A DNA stretch of 64,000 nucleotides, from positions 11,663,796-11,727,795 of the forward strand of contig OZ021730.1 in NCBI GenBank assembly GCA_963978545.1. The letters are read 5' to 3'. The DNA is from Linyphia triangularis. Its lineage: Eukaryota; Arthropoda; Arachnida; Araneae; Linyphiidae. Numbering within the stretch: the stretch's first letter is position 1; each line of letters opens with the position of its first letter. Below are positions 42,872 through 53,700 of the stretch, piece after piece. A program made the position numbers and the translations under genes. Below the pieces are notes generated by a model that saw only the letters and a list, made by a program, of their open reading frames with translations, ran no database searches and had not been told where the DNA came from.

Positions 42872-43745
42872 ATTTCGTGTTCACGTGAAATAGTTTGTTA
42901 TAAAAGTCCTGAAAGGTATCCATGTTCATCACAATTTTCTGGGTACTTCCTTGACTATAATCTTGAAACATGTGAAGGAAAAGACGATAGTCATATTGAT
43001 GAAGGAACACTATGAAACCAAATCCAAGGTTCCATTCCTTGAGGCATTCACTGGTTTTCTTTACAGAGCCATAAAGACGAGTCATCCAATCATCATCGGG
43101 AATTGTTTCCTCTTCGGTGATTGCTTCATCGAACGATCGCTTTAGAGAAGGGGACTTGCGAGGATATTCTACAATATCTTGAGATCTCTTCACGATGTTC
43201 CGGAAGGTGATACTGATTCTCGGCTCCGTCACAGCAGGCTCGGCTAAAATTTCATGGGTCCAGAACTTATTGGTGGGTGTCTTCATGAGAAGTAGAGATC
43301 CACTTGGTAACGGAACTTTATTGGGCTGGAAACCAGGTCGTTCAAACTGCATGATTCTGCTAGCTCCGAGACTTAGGGTTGGAATAGTGAAGTCTGGATC
43401 CAAGTCTTTTTCGCTGTCTTTATGAGCTCCAATCTTGGCATTTCCATCTGCATAGTAGTTGAGAAGGGCATAGTTGTATTCTTGTCCAGTCTTGTTTTCA
43501 ACATCCTTCTTAATGGATAGTAGTGTAGAGGTCCACAGATTAAAAAAGACGCATGTTCCGGAAAACGTATAGTTCACTCCAGGATCACCAAAACTCAGCA
43601 CTTTCCTCTGAGGCTTGTAACTTTTTCCTTTAAAGTTCAATTGCAGATTCTCATACTCGTTGCTCAACAATTCATGTAGCAACTGCTGCGATTTAGCTGC
43701 ATCGTAAAAACTTTCAACGAGTTCAATATGTAAATCCGACGACAT
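42849..43745 (-). CDS. AlkB-like 2-oxoglutarate/Fe(II) dioxygenase in the Polinton
   Basis: 298 residues from ATG at 43,745. The core has the full AlkB signature: NYYADGNAKIGAHKDSEKD (iron ligands H108, D110), SLGASRIMQF, W162-T-H164 (third iron ligand) and PRISITFRN (R176 and R182, the 2-oxoglutarate and substrate arginines), with FNL and LLNYY strands upstream. AlkB enzymes remove alkyl groups from nucleic-acid bases; here DNA or RNA demethylation protecting or modifying element nucleic acid is an inference. A C-terminal extension (about 190-298; WMTRLYGSVKKTSECLKEW, FLHQYDYRLFLHMF) is outside the catalytic fold. It is a leftward gene between the capsid block and the right terminal array, which may drive it. 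Intact. Confidence 0.85.
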   Translation of the reverse strand: MSSDLHIELVESFYDAAKSQQLLHELLSNEYENLQLNFKGKSYKPQRKVLSFGDPGVNYTFSGTCVFFNLWTSTLLSIKKDVENKTGQEYNYALLNYYADGNAKIGAHKDSEKDLDPDFTIPTLSLGASRIMQFERPGFQPNKVPLPSGSLLLMKTPTNKFWTHEILAEPAVTEPRISITFRNIVKRSQDIVEYPRKSPSLKRSFDEAITEEETIPDDDWMTRLYGSVKKTSECLKEWNLGFGFIVFLHQYDYRLFLHMFQDYSQGSTQKIVMNMDTFQDFYNKLFHVNTKYASSSVV

Positions 43746-44090
43746 TTCCAATTCAAACTAGCGAGCACAACTTCGAAGAAACAGGAAACGCACCTTCACT
43801 TGACAAAATCAGAGGAAGAAATGGCATCCTCGCTGAATGCAAGTCCATGAGTGACGTAGCTCATCCCTTCTGATTGGCTGGCAGTCGAAACCACGCACTC
43901 TAGCGTGAAACCTGATTGGTTAGTCTCCCCCTAACACCTATACACCCTTATCACCGTGCAATATCCTGTCCCAAGTTGTTCAAACCTGTTCAAACAAGAT
44001 GACTCATCCGATCAACACCTGCTCGTATCTTGTTTTAATCTCTCACAAGATGTTGCCATTTCTTAAATGCTAAATTTTATTATATAAAAT
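43746..44090. promoter_or_regulatory. Upstream region of the AlkB-like gene
   Basis: Contains two CTGATTGG (inverted CCAAT) words near 43,869 and 43,911, and AACCTGTTCAAAC near 43,983. It leads into the terminal array. Promoter function is inferred from position. Confidence 0.5.
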
Positions 44091-45035
44091 AATGAATGAC
44101 GTCATTCTCAGTGTGACGTCACTGGTAAAATAGCCTATAACTCTAACTTATTCGTTTAGAAGAAGGACCCTAACAACTCAACTCCATCCGCCTTGTTTCA
44201 AATTTAAACTTTGATCATGACGTCATACCCAAACTATACCTATTTTGCTAAATTATGACGTCACTAGTAAAAAAGCCTATAACTTTAACTTATTCGTTTA
44301 GAAGCAGCCCTAGAACAACTCAACTCTAAAACTTAGCATATTCCTACTGCTGCCATCACCTTAAACTTTTAACGTAAAGCAAGTTATGACGTCATCCCCA
44401 CTGTGACGTCACTAGTCAAAAAGCCTATAACTTCTTCGATTGGAAGCAGGAGTCGAACAACTCAACTCCGCCCCGGGTTAACTCAAAGGTAAACTTTGTG
44501 AAATATATTATGACGTCATATCCACAGTGACGTCACTAGTAATAAAGCTTATAATTATAAGTTCTTCGTTTAGAAGCAGCCCTAGAACAACTCAACTTCC
44601 AGTGACGTCATCGTCCCATCCCGCCATAAAGTTAAATCCAAAACTAAAAGGTGTTGTCACCACCTTAAAGGTAAACTTTGATCATGACGTCATACCCAAT
44701 CTATACCTATATTGCCAAATTATGACGTCACTAGTAAAAAAGCCTATAACTATAAGTTTTTCGTTTAGAAGCAGCCCTAGAACAACTCAACTCCGCCTTA
44801 AAGGTAAACCAAAACTAAAAAAGTGTTGCCACTCTCTTAAAGCTAAACTTTGTAAAATAAATCATGACGTCATATCCAATGTGACGTCATATGAAAAAAA
44901 GCTTATAATGAAACCGAAACTAACAGCAGCAGGAGAGAAACAACTCAACTCAACTTCCGATCACGCGACTTCCGGTGATGTAACATCAGGTGACGTCACT
45001 TCCGGATACGCCCACTTCTGATGACGTCATCTGTC
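44091..45035 (+). repeat. Polinton right terminal array with 15 TGACGTCA palindromes
   Basis: About six imperfect tandem units, spacing roughly 110-180 bases. Each tends to hold a TGACGTCA...TGACGTCACTAGT pair, AAAGCCTATAAC, TTCGTTTAGAAGCAGCCCTAG and AACAACTCAACTC. TGACGTCA starts at 44,097, 44,114, 44,218, 44,256, 44,387, 44,404, 44,511, 44,528, 44,603, 44,685, 44,723, 44,865, 44,882, 44,991 and 45,022. The reverse complement of about 44,525-44,714 matches the left end. Apparent reading frames across it come from the repetition. Confidence 0.88.
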
Positions 45036-45418
45036 CTGTCCCGCATCCCGCCTTGGCCCAGAACTGTCATTTTTCACCTACTCTTGTGATATATCATACG
45101 TAGCATTTCTAATTTGCCAAATCAAATATTTTATTTTTTGTTCCTTATTTTAGAAGTTGCAAAGCATTTTATGACCATTCTTTGTAGGCAAATGTACATA
45201 TGAAAAAAAAATTAAAATTATTAAATTTGTATTATTAAAAGTGTTTATGTTTGTTTTGACGCATTGGACATTTCATTTACAATATTTGGTTAATTTTTGT
45301 TACCTAAAGTCTATATTATTCGCTTTTAATAGTTTTAAAATGGTGAGCAATACTGTAACTTTTGGTTTGCTTATGATGTAAATAATTTTTTCTAGTTCTT
45401 AATTAATACTCTTTAATG
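45036..45418. other. No gene seen between Polinton and hAT left end
   Basis: AT-rich and featureless; ends in CTTTAATG, the left target duplication of the next element. Confidence 0.5.
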
Positions 45419-46150
45419 CAAGGTCGTACTGTCCATTATGGTGTCCGGTGCAATCACCGGGTTGATCAGTGTATGCAGAAAATGGGTCAGTTTGGTACAC
45501 AGTTTTTAGAAATATTTTATTGATATAACATAAATAATAAGTAGTTGCTTTCTTAAAAGTATTTTTAAAATACCCACTACATTAAATACGAATTCACCAG
45601 CCTCATACATCAGGGGTCAATAGAATTTTCTGCGCTAAGAGTCAAACCTTCAATAATTAGAATTGCAAAAAAATTGTTAAGAGTCGCAAAGTAAATAAAT
45701 ACCATATCATTATGAGCTTTTAACTACAAACATTTTTATTCCATTTTTACAGTACAAAAATGTATTTTGTACAATTTTTATGGGACAAAAACCATGGCAG
45801 ATAAAACAGGTTGGAAGTTCATTTTTCTTTGGAAGGAATGCATATAATTCATTCCATTCTTTACCCTGCAGGACGCGCCCGGGGTCCATATGGACCCCAC
45901 GTGATTTTAAAAAGGAATTTCTATTATATGTTTGATCTTGACCAACCCTGCTTTTCAGTAGTCTACTTTTCCACGACTTTCAACCTCTACCAAGTGTCAA
46001 AAATTAATTAGGTTCATTATTTCTTCTTTAACAAAAGGGTTGCCACGTTTGGGGTATTTCTAGACCCCGCGCGACTTCCCGCGTTAGCCGAATTAGCTGC
46101 ATTCATCCGCTGCTACTTTCAGTGTACGGACGTTATTTCTTGGCTTCGCC

Positions 46151-46335
46151 ATGCCGACTCCATACGAAAAAGAGATGGAAAGACTGAGAACACTTTTGAA
46201 TGAGGTTGAGAGTGATGAAGACCCTGTTTCTGATGAAGAAGATTGTTCTGATCATGAGAATTTGAGTCATCAAGATTCAGAATCAGAACTGGATTTATAT
46301 ACCGACGTAGAAGAGGATATTTCCAACAAAAAGGA
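46151..46335 (+). pseudogene. piggyBac transposase, N-terminal piece
   Basis: ATG at 46,151: MPTPYEKEMERLRTLLNEVE, then the acidic, SDEE-rich leader typical of piggyBac transposases (SDEEDCSDHENLSHQDSESE). It is cut at ISNKKD by the LINE whose target duplication is TCCAACAAAAAGGA; the frame resumes identically at 57,832. Confidence 0.88.
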
Positions 46336-46943
46336 CCCTCGGGGGCTCACTTCTTGTGAGTACGGGCTTGGCGAACCCGAGGTACCCTAGCTGGGCCTAG
46401 CATTTTCTTTTCTTTCCTTTTTCTGTTAGGCCCTACCGTATGTACTGTTTTGTTACTTTTGGTTTGATTCTATATTTTATCATACCTTTTTCGTTTTTGG
46501 GTTTTCACTTTTGGGTTTCATTTTATCTTACATTTTGGGGTTTAGTTTATAATACTTATGTTTGTGAATTTATTTATATGATTTTCTGTTGGATTGTACC
46601 AACCCACGTGTTTGCCGTGCGTGGCGTCCCGTAAGGGGGAGAATGGGATCCTGGGGTTACCTTGCGTAGGATTCACATGGTTGGGTCCTCGCATGCGTGC
46701 CCTTTGGCCCAGGATTCACTGTAGACGGGTGGCAGGAGGTAGCCCCCTTCTGTCAATCGGCTGGTAGTGCAAATTCCATCTTCACTGCCCAGGGTTAGCA
46801 TTGCGGTTAGGGTTGCCCTGCGGATCAACAACTCGAAGCCGTAATGCTATATCTCGATGCTATCCCTGAGACCCCACGGGTCTCCCCTTGTTGGGCTCTG
46901 TGATGGGTGGGGACGCATCGGGATGAACACCATAAAATTAAAT
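46336..46943 (+). promoter_or_regulatory. Family A-type LINE 5' UTR
   Basis: Starts CCCTCGGGGGCTCACTTCTT, with hairpin CTCAC/GTGAG in the position of the TTTACTT/AAGTAAA hairpin of family B leaders. CCTCGGG (46,337-46,343) can also pair with CCCGAGG at about 46,375. Shared islands with family B leaders include GTGTTTGCCGTGCGTGG and CAATCGGCTGGT. Promoter role inferred. Confidence 0.55.
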
Positions 46944-48311
46944 ATGGAAAATTTAAATTCTTCAGGCACTGGTGAAGCCTTGATTCACCAAAAAAAACCC
47001 ACCTCTACCACCAAAACATCAAAACGACCATCTGATCTACCACCTGACAACCAAACAACTAATAAAAGAATCTCCGCTAACCTTCCTACCTTTTATATCA
47101 TCCAGTCCACAGACCCATCCTTTAAAACAAAATCACCGTTTTTTATCGAAAAAGCTGTAAAAGGAGCAATTGGCGAGGCAAAATCTATCAAAAGACTAAG
47201 ATCGGGAGATCTGCTAATCCAAACAGCAACTCCCCTTCAATCACAAACTCTCAATAATCTAAAAATGCTTGCAACAATACCCATTTCAACAACACCACAC
47301 AAAACCCTCAACAATAGCCAAGGAGTTATATCAGAAACCGATTTACAAAATGTAGATGAGGACGAACTCGTCTCTGAACTCTCGAGTCAGGGCGTGATTC
47401 GTGCTCATCGCATTACTATAAAAAAGAAAGACCAGATCCTCACAACCAAACATGTTATTCTAACGTTTAATACCCCTGTTTTACCAGCAAACATCAAAGC
47501 TGGATATCTTAACTGCCGTGTTCGCCCTTATATCCCGAATCCGTTGCGCTGCTTTAAATGCCAACGGTTCGGGCATTCAAAAACCACTTGCAATCGGCCA
47601 GACACATGTGCCAACTGTGGAAAAGCAGACCATGCTGATCGGGATTGTGGCGCAGATTCCCATTGCATCAATTGCGATGGCGCTCACCCTGCGTTTTCCC
47701 GATCATGCCCCGTATGGCTGCGTGAAAAGAAAATTCAAGAAGTGAAATCCACAAGCAATGTGTCTTACGCCGAAGCAAGGGCGTTGGTACCGGCGTTACC
47801 ATCTAAAACAGGTCAGAAAACTTATTCCTCTGCAGTTACACCCAAGCCTTTAAATTCCACTAGTACTCAAACTAATCTCTCATACCCTTGCCAATTGCAA
47901 ATTCCTGATACATCCAAATCCACATCCAAACCTAAAACTACAACCACTGCAATACAAACAAAGTCAATCAGTACTAAACCTATTAAAACCCAACAAACTG
48001 AATCTCCTCTAAATTCAATAGTTAAACCTTTAATAAAATCGACAACTAAACCCGGTGAGGCCCTTAAACATAAGGTTCTCTCCAAACACAAAAAATCTGA
48101 ACATGAAAACAAAGAATTGCCCTTGACACAGAAAAATAATGCAACTAAACCCTCTAAATATGGTAGATCAGAATTATCATCGGATGAAGATGCCATTTCA
48201 GGGCTATCTGATTCCGGTGAAATGGACGTAGAGGTGGGTCTGGAGACGCCTATCAATCTCCAGCCTAGGAGCAAGTCAAAAGAAAGGCGGACTGATATTA
48301 ATATATCTTAA
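46944..48311 (+). CDS. LINE ORF1, zinc-knuckle protein (family A, copy 6)
   Basis: About 455 residues if it starts at the ATG at 46,944 (MENLNSSGTG), chosen by analogy with copy 5; the frame is open upstream to 46,857 with another ATG at 46,923. Core: SPFFIEKAVKGAIGEAKSIK, RLRSGDLLIQT, GVISETDLQ, TTKHVILTF. Knuckles: CFKCQRFGHSKTTC, CANCGKADHADRDC, CINCDGAHPAFSRSC. Long Thr/Lys/Ser-rich C-terminal tail ending in an acidic patch and PRSKSKERR. RNA-binding role as for other LINE ORF1 proteins. Confidence 0.9.
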   Translation: MENLNSSGTGEALIHQKKPTSTTKTSKRPSDLPPDNQTTNKRISANLPTFYIIQSTDPSFKTKSPFFIEKAVKGAIGEAKSIKRLRSGDLLIQTATPLQSQTLNNLKMLATIPISTTPHKTLNNSQGVISETDLQNVDEDELVSELSSQGVIRAHRITIKKKDQILTTKHVILTFNTPVLPANIKAGYLNCRVRPYIPNPLRCFKCQRFGHSKTTCNRPDTCANCGKADHADRDCGADSHCINCDGAHPAFSRSCPVWLREKKIQEVKSTSNVSYAEARALVPALPSKTGQKTYSSAVTPKPLNSTSTQTNLSYPCQLQIPDTSKSTSKPKTTTTAIQTKSISTKPIKTQQTESPLNSIVKPLIKSTTKPGEALKHKVLSKHKKSEHENKELPLTQKNNATKPSKYGRSELSSDEDAISGLSDSGEMDVEVGLETPINLQPRSKSKERRTDINIS

Positions 48312-48322
48312 AATTCAGTCTC

Positions 48323-48953
48323 CTTTCTTGGAATTGTCGCGGTTTCCACCATAATTCGGTAGACATTAAACATCTAGTTGATGTACATAAACCTGTTTGC
48401 ATCTGTTTGCAAGAGACGCTCTTGAAGCCTTTTCAGAGCTCTCTTGTTAGGGGATATAGTCCTCTCCGGAAGGACTATGTCAGTGGCGACAGAGCTAGCG
48501 GTGGTGTCGCTATATTTACATCAAACAGCAATCCATCCACCCCGCTAACGCTCTTGACCAACCTTCAAGCTGTTGCTGTCAGAGTCGTCACACAAAATAA
48601 ATTGATTACAATCTGTTCTATCTACCTCCCCCCTAATCTTCTTATAAGACAAACAGATTTAAACAGGCTATGTGACCAGCTTCCTCCCCCTTTTATTATA
48701 ATGGGGGACTTTAATGGCCACAATCCTCTTTGGGGTAGCCCAGACATCAATAACCGTGGAAGACAAATCGAAAAGTTTATTACAGACCAACATCTCTGTA
48801 TTTTTAACAATGGGCAACAGACATACTTCCACGCCCCATCGAGGACTTTTCACGCCATCGATCTCGCCCTGTGTTCACCATCTCTTTTCTCTGATTGGAC
48901 GTTTTTTATGGAAAGTGATCCTTTCCACAGTGATCATTTTCCTGTGGTCCTAA
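48323..48953 (+). pseudogene. LINE ORF2 of copy 6, N-terminal part (endonuclease)
   Basis: Reads from LSWNCRGFHHNSVDIKHL: QETLLK, GDFNGHNPLWG, HSDHFPVV. The copy 5 start ATG-TTA-TCT reads CTC-CTT-TCT here, so no ATG is seen at the expected place. It is cut by the nested LINE directly after HFPVVL; the 13-base duplication CCTGTGGTCCTAA lies at 48,941-48,953. Confidence 0.88.
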
Positions 48954-49586
48954 CCCCTCAGGGGGTTTACTTTCTATAAGTAAATACGGGCTTCACAACC
49001 CCGGGGCGCCCCAGTGATCCATCCCTCCTTCTGTTTTACCTTCTTTTTTGGGTTCTGTTTTTATTGTTTGGCTTCTCTTCCTTCCCTCGTTGTGGTTACC
49101 TCTTCAGAGGTGAGGGCTTCCCTTGAGAAGCTTTGTGCCGCTCTGTTGCCATCAGCTTCTCTTGGGAATTAAATCACTCACGTGTTTGCCGTGCGTGGAG
49201 ACCCGTGTCCCTGGAAAAGGGGATCCTGGTAGTTGAGGGGCGACATACTGTCCCAATACACTACTTTGGCCCTTGCTTCAGATAAACGGGAGGTGCACAT
49301 TGGTCCCGTGTGTATCAATCGGCTGGTCGTCCGACTTCGTCGGCGGCTAGGGATCAAGCGTCCGGCTCATCTGCTGGGAACCTCGTTAAGGGTGGAGGCT
49401 TCTACAGGGATGAGTCGTTCGCGTATAGGTACTGGACAGCCCGGTAGTGTTATGCCGTGCGCAATAGTTTAGTTGATGTTTTCTTTTCCTTTCTTATTTT
49501 ATTGCTTGCCGGTATGCACTATCCCCGACATTGAGGACTCCATGGTGGGTGGGACTCTAGTGCCCGAATTTGTCATTCATACTTTC
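48954..49586 (+). promoter_or_regulatory. Family B 5' UTR (copy 7)
   Basis: Same leader as at 5583 and 14,852, with the 5' terminal CCCC/GGGG element and hairpin TTTACTT/AAGTAAA. Expected to contain the internal promoter. Confidence 0.6.
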
Positions 49587-50732
49587 ATGGAAAGTGCACA
49601 ATCTTCTTCTTCTCCCCCCAGCGGGGAGCAACAAAGTGCTCAAGCGTTAAATCGCATTATTGCCAAGTTTTTTGTGGTGCATCGTAAGGAGGGATCCTTT
49701 GAAAAGGTCTCTCCTTTCTTAATAGAGAAAACTTTAAAATCGTTGGTTGGTGATACGGCCTCAGTTAAAAAACTGAGGTCCGGTGACCTATTAGTTGAAG
49801 TTTGCAACCATCAGCAAGCTAAAAACATCCTAAAAATTGAAAATTTTGGCTCACTCCCGGTAACTGTAACTGAACATGGTTCCCTTAATAAATCTCGCGG
49901 TGTGGTGTCTGAATCAGACCTGTACCATACAGCGGAGGACGAGATACTCGATCACCTTCGTGATCAGAATGTTTCAGCCGTCCACCGCATAACAATACGA
50001 CGAGATGGGAATATAATACCAACTAAACATCTAATTATCACTTTTGATTTACCCACATTACCATCGTACGTAAAAGCCGGATATCTGAACTGCCGTGTAC
50101 GTCCATATATACCGAACCCACTACGCTGTTTCAAGTGCCAAAAATATGGTCACTCACAAACAGCTTGCCGTGGGAAAACGGAAACATGCGCACGTTGTGC
50201 AGGTAATGGACATGATAGTGCTAACTGCAAAGCACCCGAGAAGTGTGTCAATTGTGATGGCACACATCCGTCATACTCTCGATCATGTCCACAGTGGGTA
50301 AAAGAAAAAGAAATACAGACCGTGCGAGTGAACCAGAATTTGTCTTACTTCGAAGCTAAAAAACTATTTGAGTCTAGGACACCTCGTGTTGGTGTTGCCT
50401 ATGCTGATGTTTGCAAAAAAACTTTCATCAGCAAAAGCACACAAACTGAAACTGAGCCTGCATCATCTCTTATCAAGTTACCTCAACGACCATCTATAGA
50501 GGTAACGAAACGACCAACGATTTTAAAGAAATCTCTAGCCAAATCTAAGGCTTTGCAGACAATAAAACTGAAATCAGCTAAAGGGGGATTCTCCCGAGAG
50601 AAGCCCTCTAACCCTTTTAATATCCTTCGTTCATTTAGAGATGCGGATGTGGTGAATCTTCACCCATCTGATGATGACGAAGATATTAGTGAAGAGCCTG
50701 ATCCCCATTTAAATTTTACCTTAAATAAATAA
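49587..50732 (+). CDS. LINE ORF1, zinc-knuckle protein (family B, copy 7)
   Basis: 381 residues from ATG at 49,587 (MESAQSSSSPPSGEQQ), the start that matches copy 3; the frame is open upstream to 49,473, but that is leader sequence. Core: EGSFEKVSPFLIEKTLKSLV, KKLRSGDLLVEV, GVVSESDLYHTAEDEI. Knuckles: CFKCQKYGHSQTAC, CARCAGNGHDSANC, CVNCDGTHPSYSRSC. Basic then acidic C-terminus. Its stop overlaps the ORF2 ATG (TAATG at 50,730-50,734), suggesting termination-reinitiation. Confidence 0.94.
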   Translation: MESAQSSSSPPSGEQQSAQALNRIIAKFFVVHRKEGSFEKVSPFLIEKTLKSLVGDTASVKKLRSGDLLVEVCNHQQAKNILKIENFGSLPVTVTEHGSLNKSRGVVSESDLYHTAEDEILDHLRDQNVSAVHRITIRRDGNIIPTKHLIITFDLPTLPSYVKAGYLNCRVRPYIPNPLRCFKCQKYGHSQTACRGKTETCARCAGNGHDSANCKAPEKCVNCDGTHPSYSRSCPQWVKEKEIQTVRVNQNLSYFEAKKLFESRTPRVGVAYADVCKKTFISKSTQTETEPASSLIKLPQRPSIEVTKRPTILKKSLAKSKALQTIKLKSAKGGFSREKPSNPFNILRSFRDADVVNLHPSDDDEDISEEPDPHLNFTLNK

Positions 50733-53700
50733 TGGCTTCTTTTGTTTCTTGGAACTGTCGCGTTTTTAGGTCTAGGAAGGATGATGTGAAGAATATAATT
50801 TCACTTTACCATCCAGCATGTTTGGCCCTTCAAGAAACCTTCTTGAAGGATTCATATACATCTAAGATCCGTAGGTATAGCTGCTTTAGGAAAGATGTTA
50901 CCCGTAGTAATACAGTGTCTGGAGGAGTATGTCTCTTTATTTCTCATGATTATCCCAGCACTGTACTCACACTACGCACATCTCTACAGGCTGTGGCTGC
51001 GAGACTTCATATACAGTCCCTTCTCACAGTCTGTTGCTTATACTTACCGCCACATGCTATCATCCGTCAAGAGGAGCTGAATGATTTGATAGACCAGCTT
51101 CCAGCGCCATTTTTATTGCTCGGTGACTTTAATGGTCACAGTACTCTGTGGGGCAATGATAATACGAATCCTCGTGGGAGACAGATCGAAAAGTTGTTAT
51201 CAGATCACTGTCTCTGTCTCCTGAATAACGAGGAGAAAACGTATTTCCATGAACCCACAAGAACATTCCACTCACTTGATTTAGCCATTTGTTCCCCTGT
51301 GCTTCTGCCATACTTGAATTTTGCTGTTGGGAGTGATCTACATAACAGTGATCACTTCCCTATCCTCATTTCTCATACTGGTAATTGTAGGGTGACCAAT
51401 CGCTTACCTACATATAAATACCATAGGGCAAATTGGGAAAAATTTACTGAGTTGGCTATTATAACAGAAACAATGGTGAATAGTGAGAATGTTGATACTG
51501 CTGTCCAAAATGTCACTGAAGCAATTTTAAATGCTGCTGACTCATCGATTCCTAAGACATCACCTAGAACACTGCGGCACTGTAAATCATACTGGAATGC
51601 AGACTGTCAGTCTGCATACAAGAAACAAAAGAAGCTATGGGGTATCTTCCGCAGATACCCAACTACAGGAAACCTTATCGCCTTTAAAAAGGCTAAGGCA
51701 TTTGCTCGTAGAGTTAGACGTCAGAGTCAAAAGGATTCTTGGATAAGTTATGTCTCTTCAATTACATCTAAAACATCAAGCAAGCAGTTGTGGAAGAAGG
51801 TTAGAGCAGCCAACGGTTTGTATCCGGAATATTCTTGCCCGATACTTCAAACCGGAGCTGCTGTGTTCTCATCCCCTGAGGATATTGCTAACCTCATCGG
51901 TGAAACTTTTGAAAGAGTATCCAGTTCCGATTCTTATAGTCCTGCTTTTCTTGTGACTAAGAATCGTGCTGAACGGCCTGGAATTAATTTCAAAAGCAAT
52001 ATTGAATATTCCTACAACTGTGACCTTAAGATGTACGAATTGAAGAGTGCTTTATCTAAAGCACATGACACCAGTCCAGGTCCAGATGGGATCAGTTACC
52101 AAATGCTTCGCCATTTAAGTCCAGATTCTCTTTTTAACATCCTTTTTCTCTTTAATAGAATCTGGAAGGATAACATCTTTCCTACCTTGTGGCGGGAAGC
52201 TACTGTAATCCCCATTCTGAAACCTGGAAAGGATCCTAAGGATCCTCTAAACTATCGACCGATAGCCTTAACGAGCTGCCTTTGTAAGACCTTTGAACGT
52301 ATTGTAAACGCCCGACTCTCTTACATGTTAGAAAAAGATAAATGCATTTCACCTTTCCAGAGTGGGTTCCGACGAGGACGGTCCACTCTTGATAACATCG
52401 TGAAACTAGAAACAGATGTCCGCAATGCCTTTGTGCAAAGGAATCATCTAGTTTCAATCTTTTTCGACATTGAGAAGGCGTATGATCATACGTGGCGATA
52501 TGGTATCCTGCAAACTCTATTTAATTTTGGTTTTAGGGGTAATCTGCCCCTTTTTATTCAAAATTTTTTATCATCTCGTGTTTTTAGAGTTCGTATTGGA
52601 GCTTCATTTTCAAATTATTTTAACCAATCTGAGGGAGTTCCTCAAGGTTGTGTTTTAAGTGTCACCCTTTTTAATCTTCATATCAGCAACATCCTTCATG
52701 TCCTTTCACCCTTTGTTCATGGAACTTTGTATGTTGATGATTTGCAAATCTCATGCCAAGGATCAAACATGCGCTTAATTGAACGTCAATTACAAACTGC
52801 TGTTAACAGACTTGTAGAATGGTGTGAACAAAACGGCCATAAACTTTCACCATCTAAAAGCAGTTGTGTCCATTTCTGTAGGAGGAGGGGTCTTCACCCT
52901 GACCCTGAAATCCACATACGTAACACGCCCATCCCTGTTGTCAATCAGATAAGGTATCTGGGAGTCATTTTCGACAATAAGATGAATTTTCTCCCTCATA
53001 TATTGTCCTTGCGCAAGAAGTGCGATAGGTCACTTAACATCCTCAAGGTGCTTTCTAATACTTCTTGGGGAGCGGACCGCACTTCTTTGCTGCGTATATA
53101 CAATTCAGTTATCCTGTCTCGTATTGACTACGGATGCGTTGCGTATGGTTCTGCAGGAGCATCTCTTCTGCGCAGATTGGATACTGTCCACCATACTGCT
53201 GCCCGTATTTGTTTAGGTGCATTTCGCACCTCACCCATTGAGAGTCTGTTAACAGAGTGTTGTCAACTCCCACTTGACCTTAGACGTAAAAAGTTAAGCG
53301 CTAACTACTACTGTAGAATAAAATCTGATCCTTCTCATCCTTTACGGAATTTGAGTCTTGACGCATATCTTGGTAGGCTATATAATGCACGTCCATCTAG
53401 CATTCGCCCATTTTCTGAAAGAGCTCAATCTGTTCTGTCGGATGCAGCTCTAAGTGACATTGATATCCAGCTGGCTAATTCTCAGATCTTTCCTCCATGG
53501 GATATTCCATCATTTAATTTTTTAAATCCATTTGCGATGTATTACAAAGCAGACACTGCCCCAGAAATTTTACAGAAGATCTTTTGTTTACACCGATCTC
53601 AGTATAGAGACTATCATGCAGTCTATACTGATGGATCCAAAGCAGGTGAACGTGTTGGCTGTGGTGTTGTGTCTGACACATCCACAGTCAGTTTCACGCT

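Larger units (their letters stand above)
24744..45035. mobile_element. Polinton/Maverick element (approximate limits)
   Basis: Contains the diagnostic gene set: protein-primed-type DNA polymerase B, retroviral-type integrase with chromodomain, double-jelly-roll major capsid, penton-like protein, adenain-like protease and an FtsK/HerA-type packaging ATPase, plus an AlkB-like gene. Inverted related sequence is seen at both ends: 24,744-24,925 matches the reverse complement of about 44,525-44,714. Exact termini and the expected 6-base target duplication could not be fixed, since the right side carries extra repeat units and the left seems shorter. A LINE (27,170-30,820) inflates the length. Several genes are broken, so this is a decayed copy. 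Confidence 0.85.

Noticed and set aside
44527..45021. 164-codon open frame in the Polinton right end
   Set aside because: It consists of translated tandem CRE-containing units with repeated peptides; no family resemblance and it follows from the repetition.
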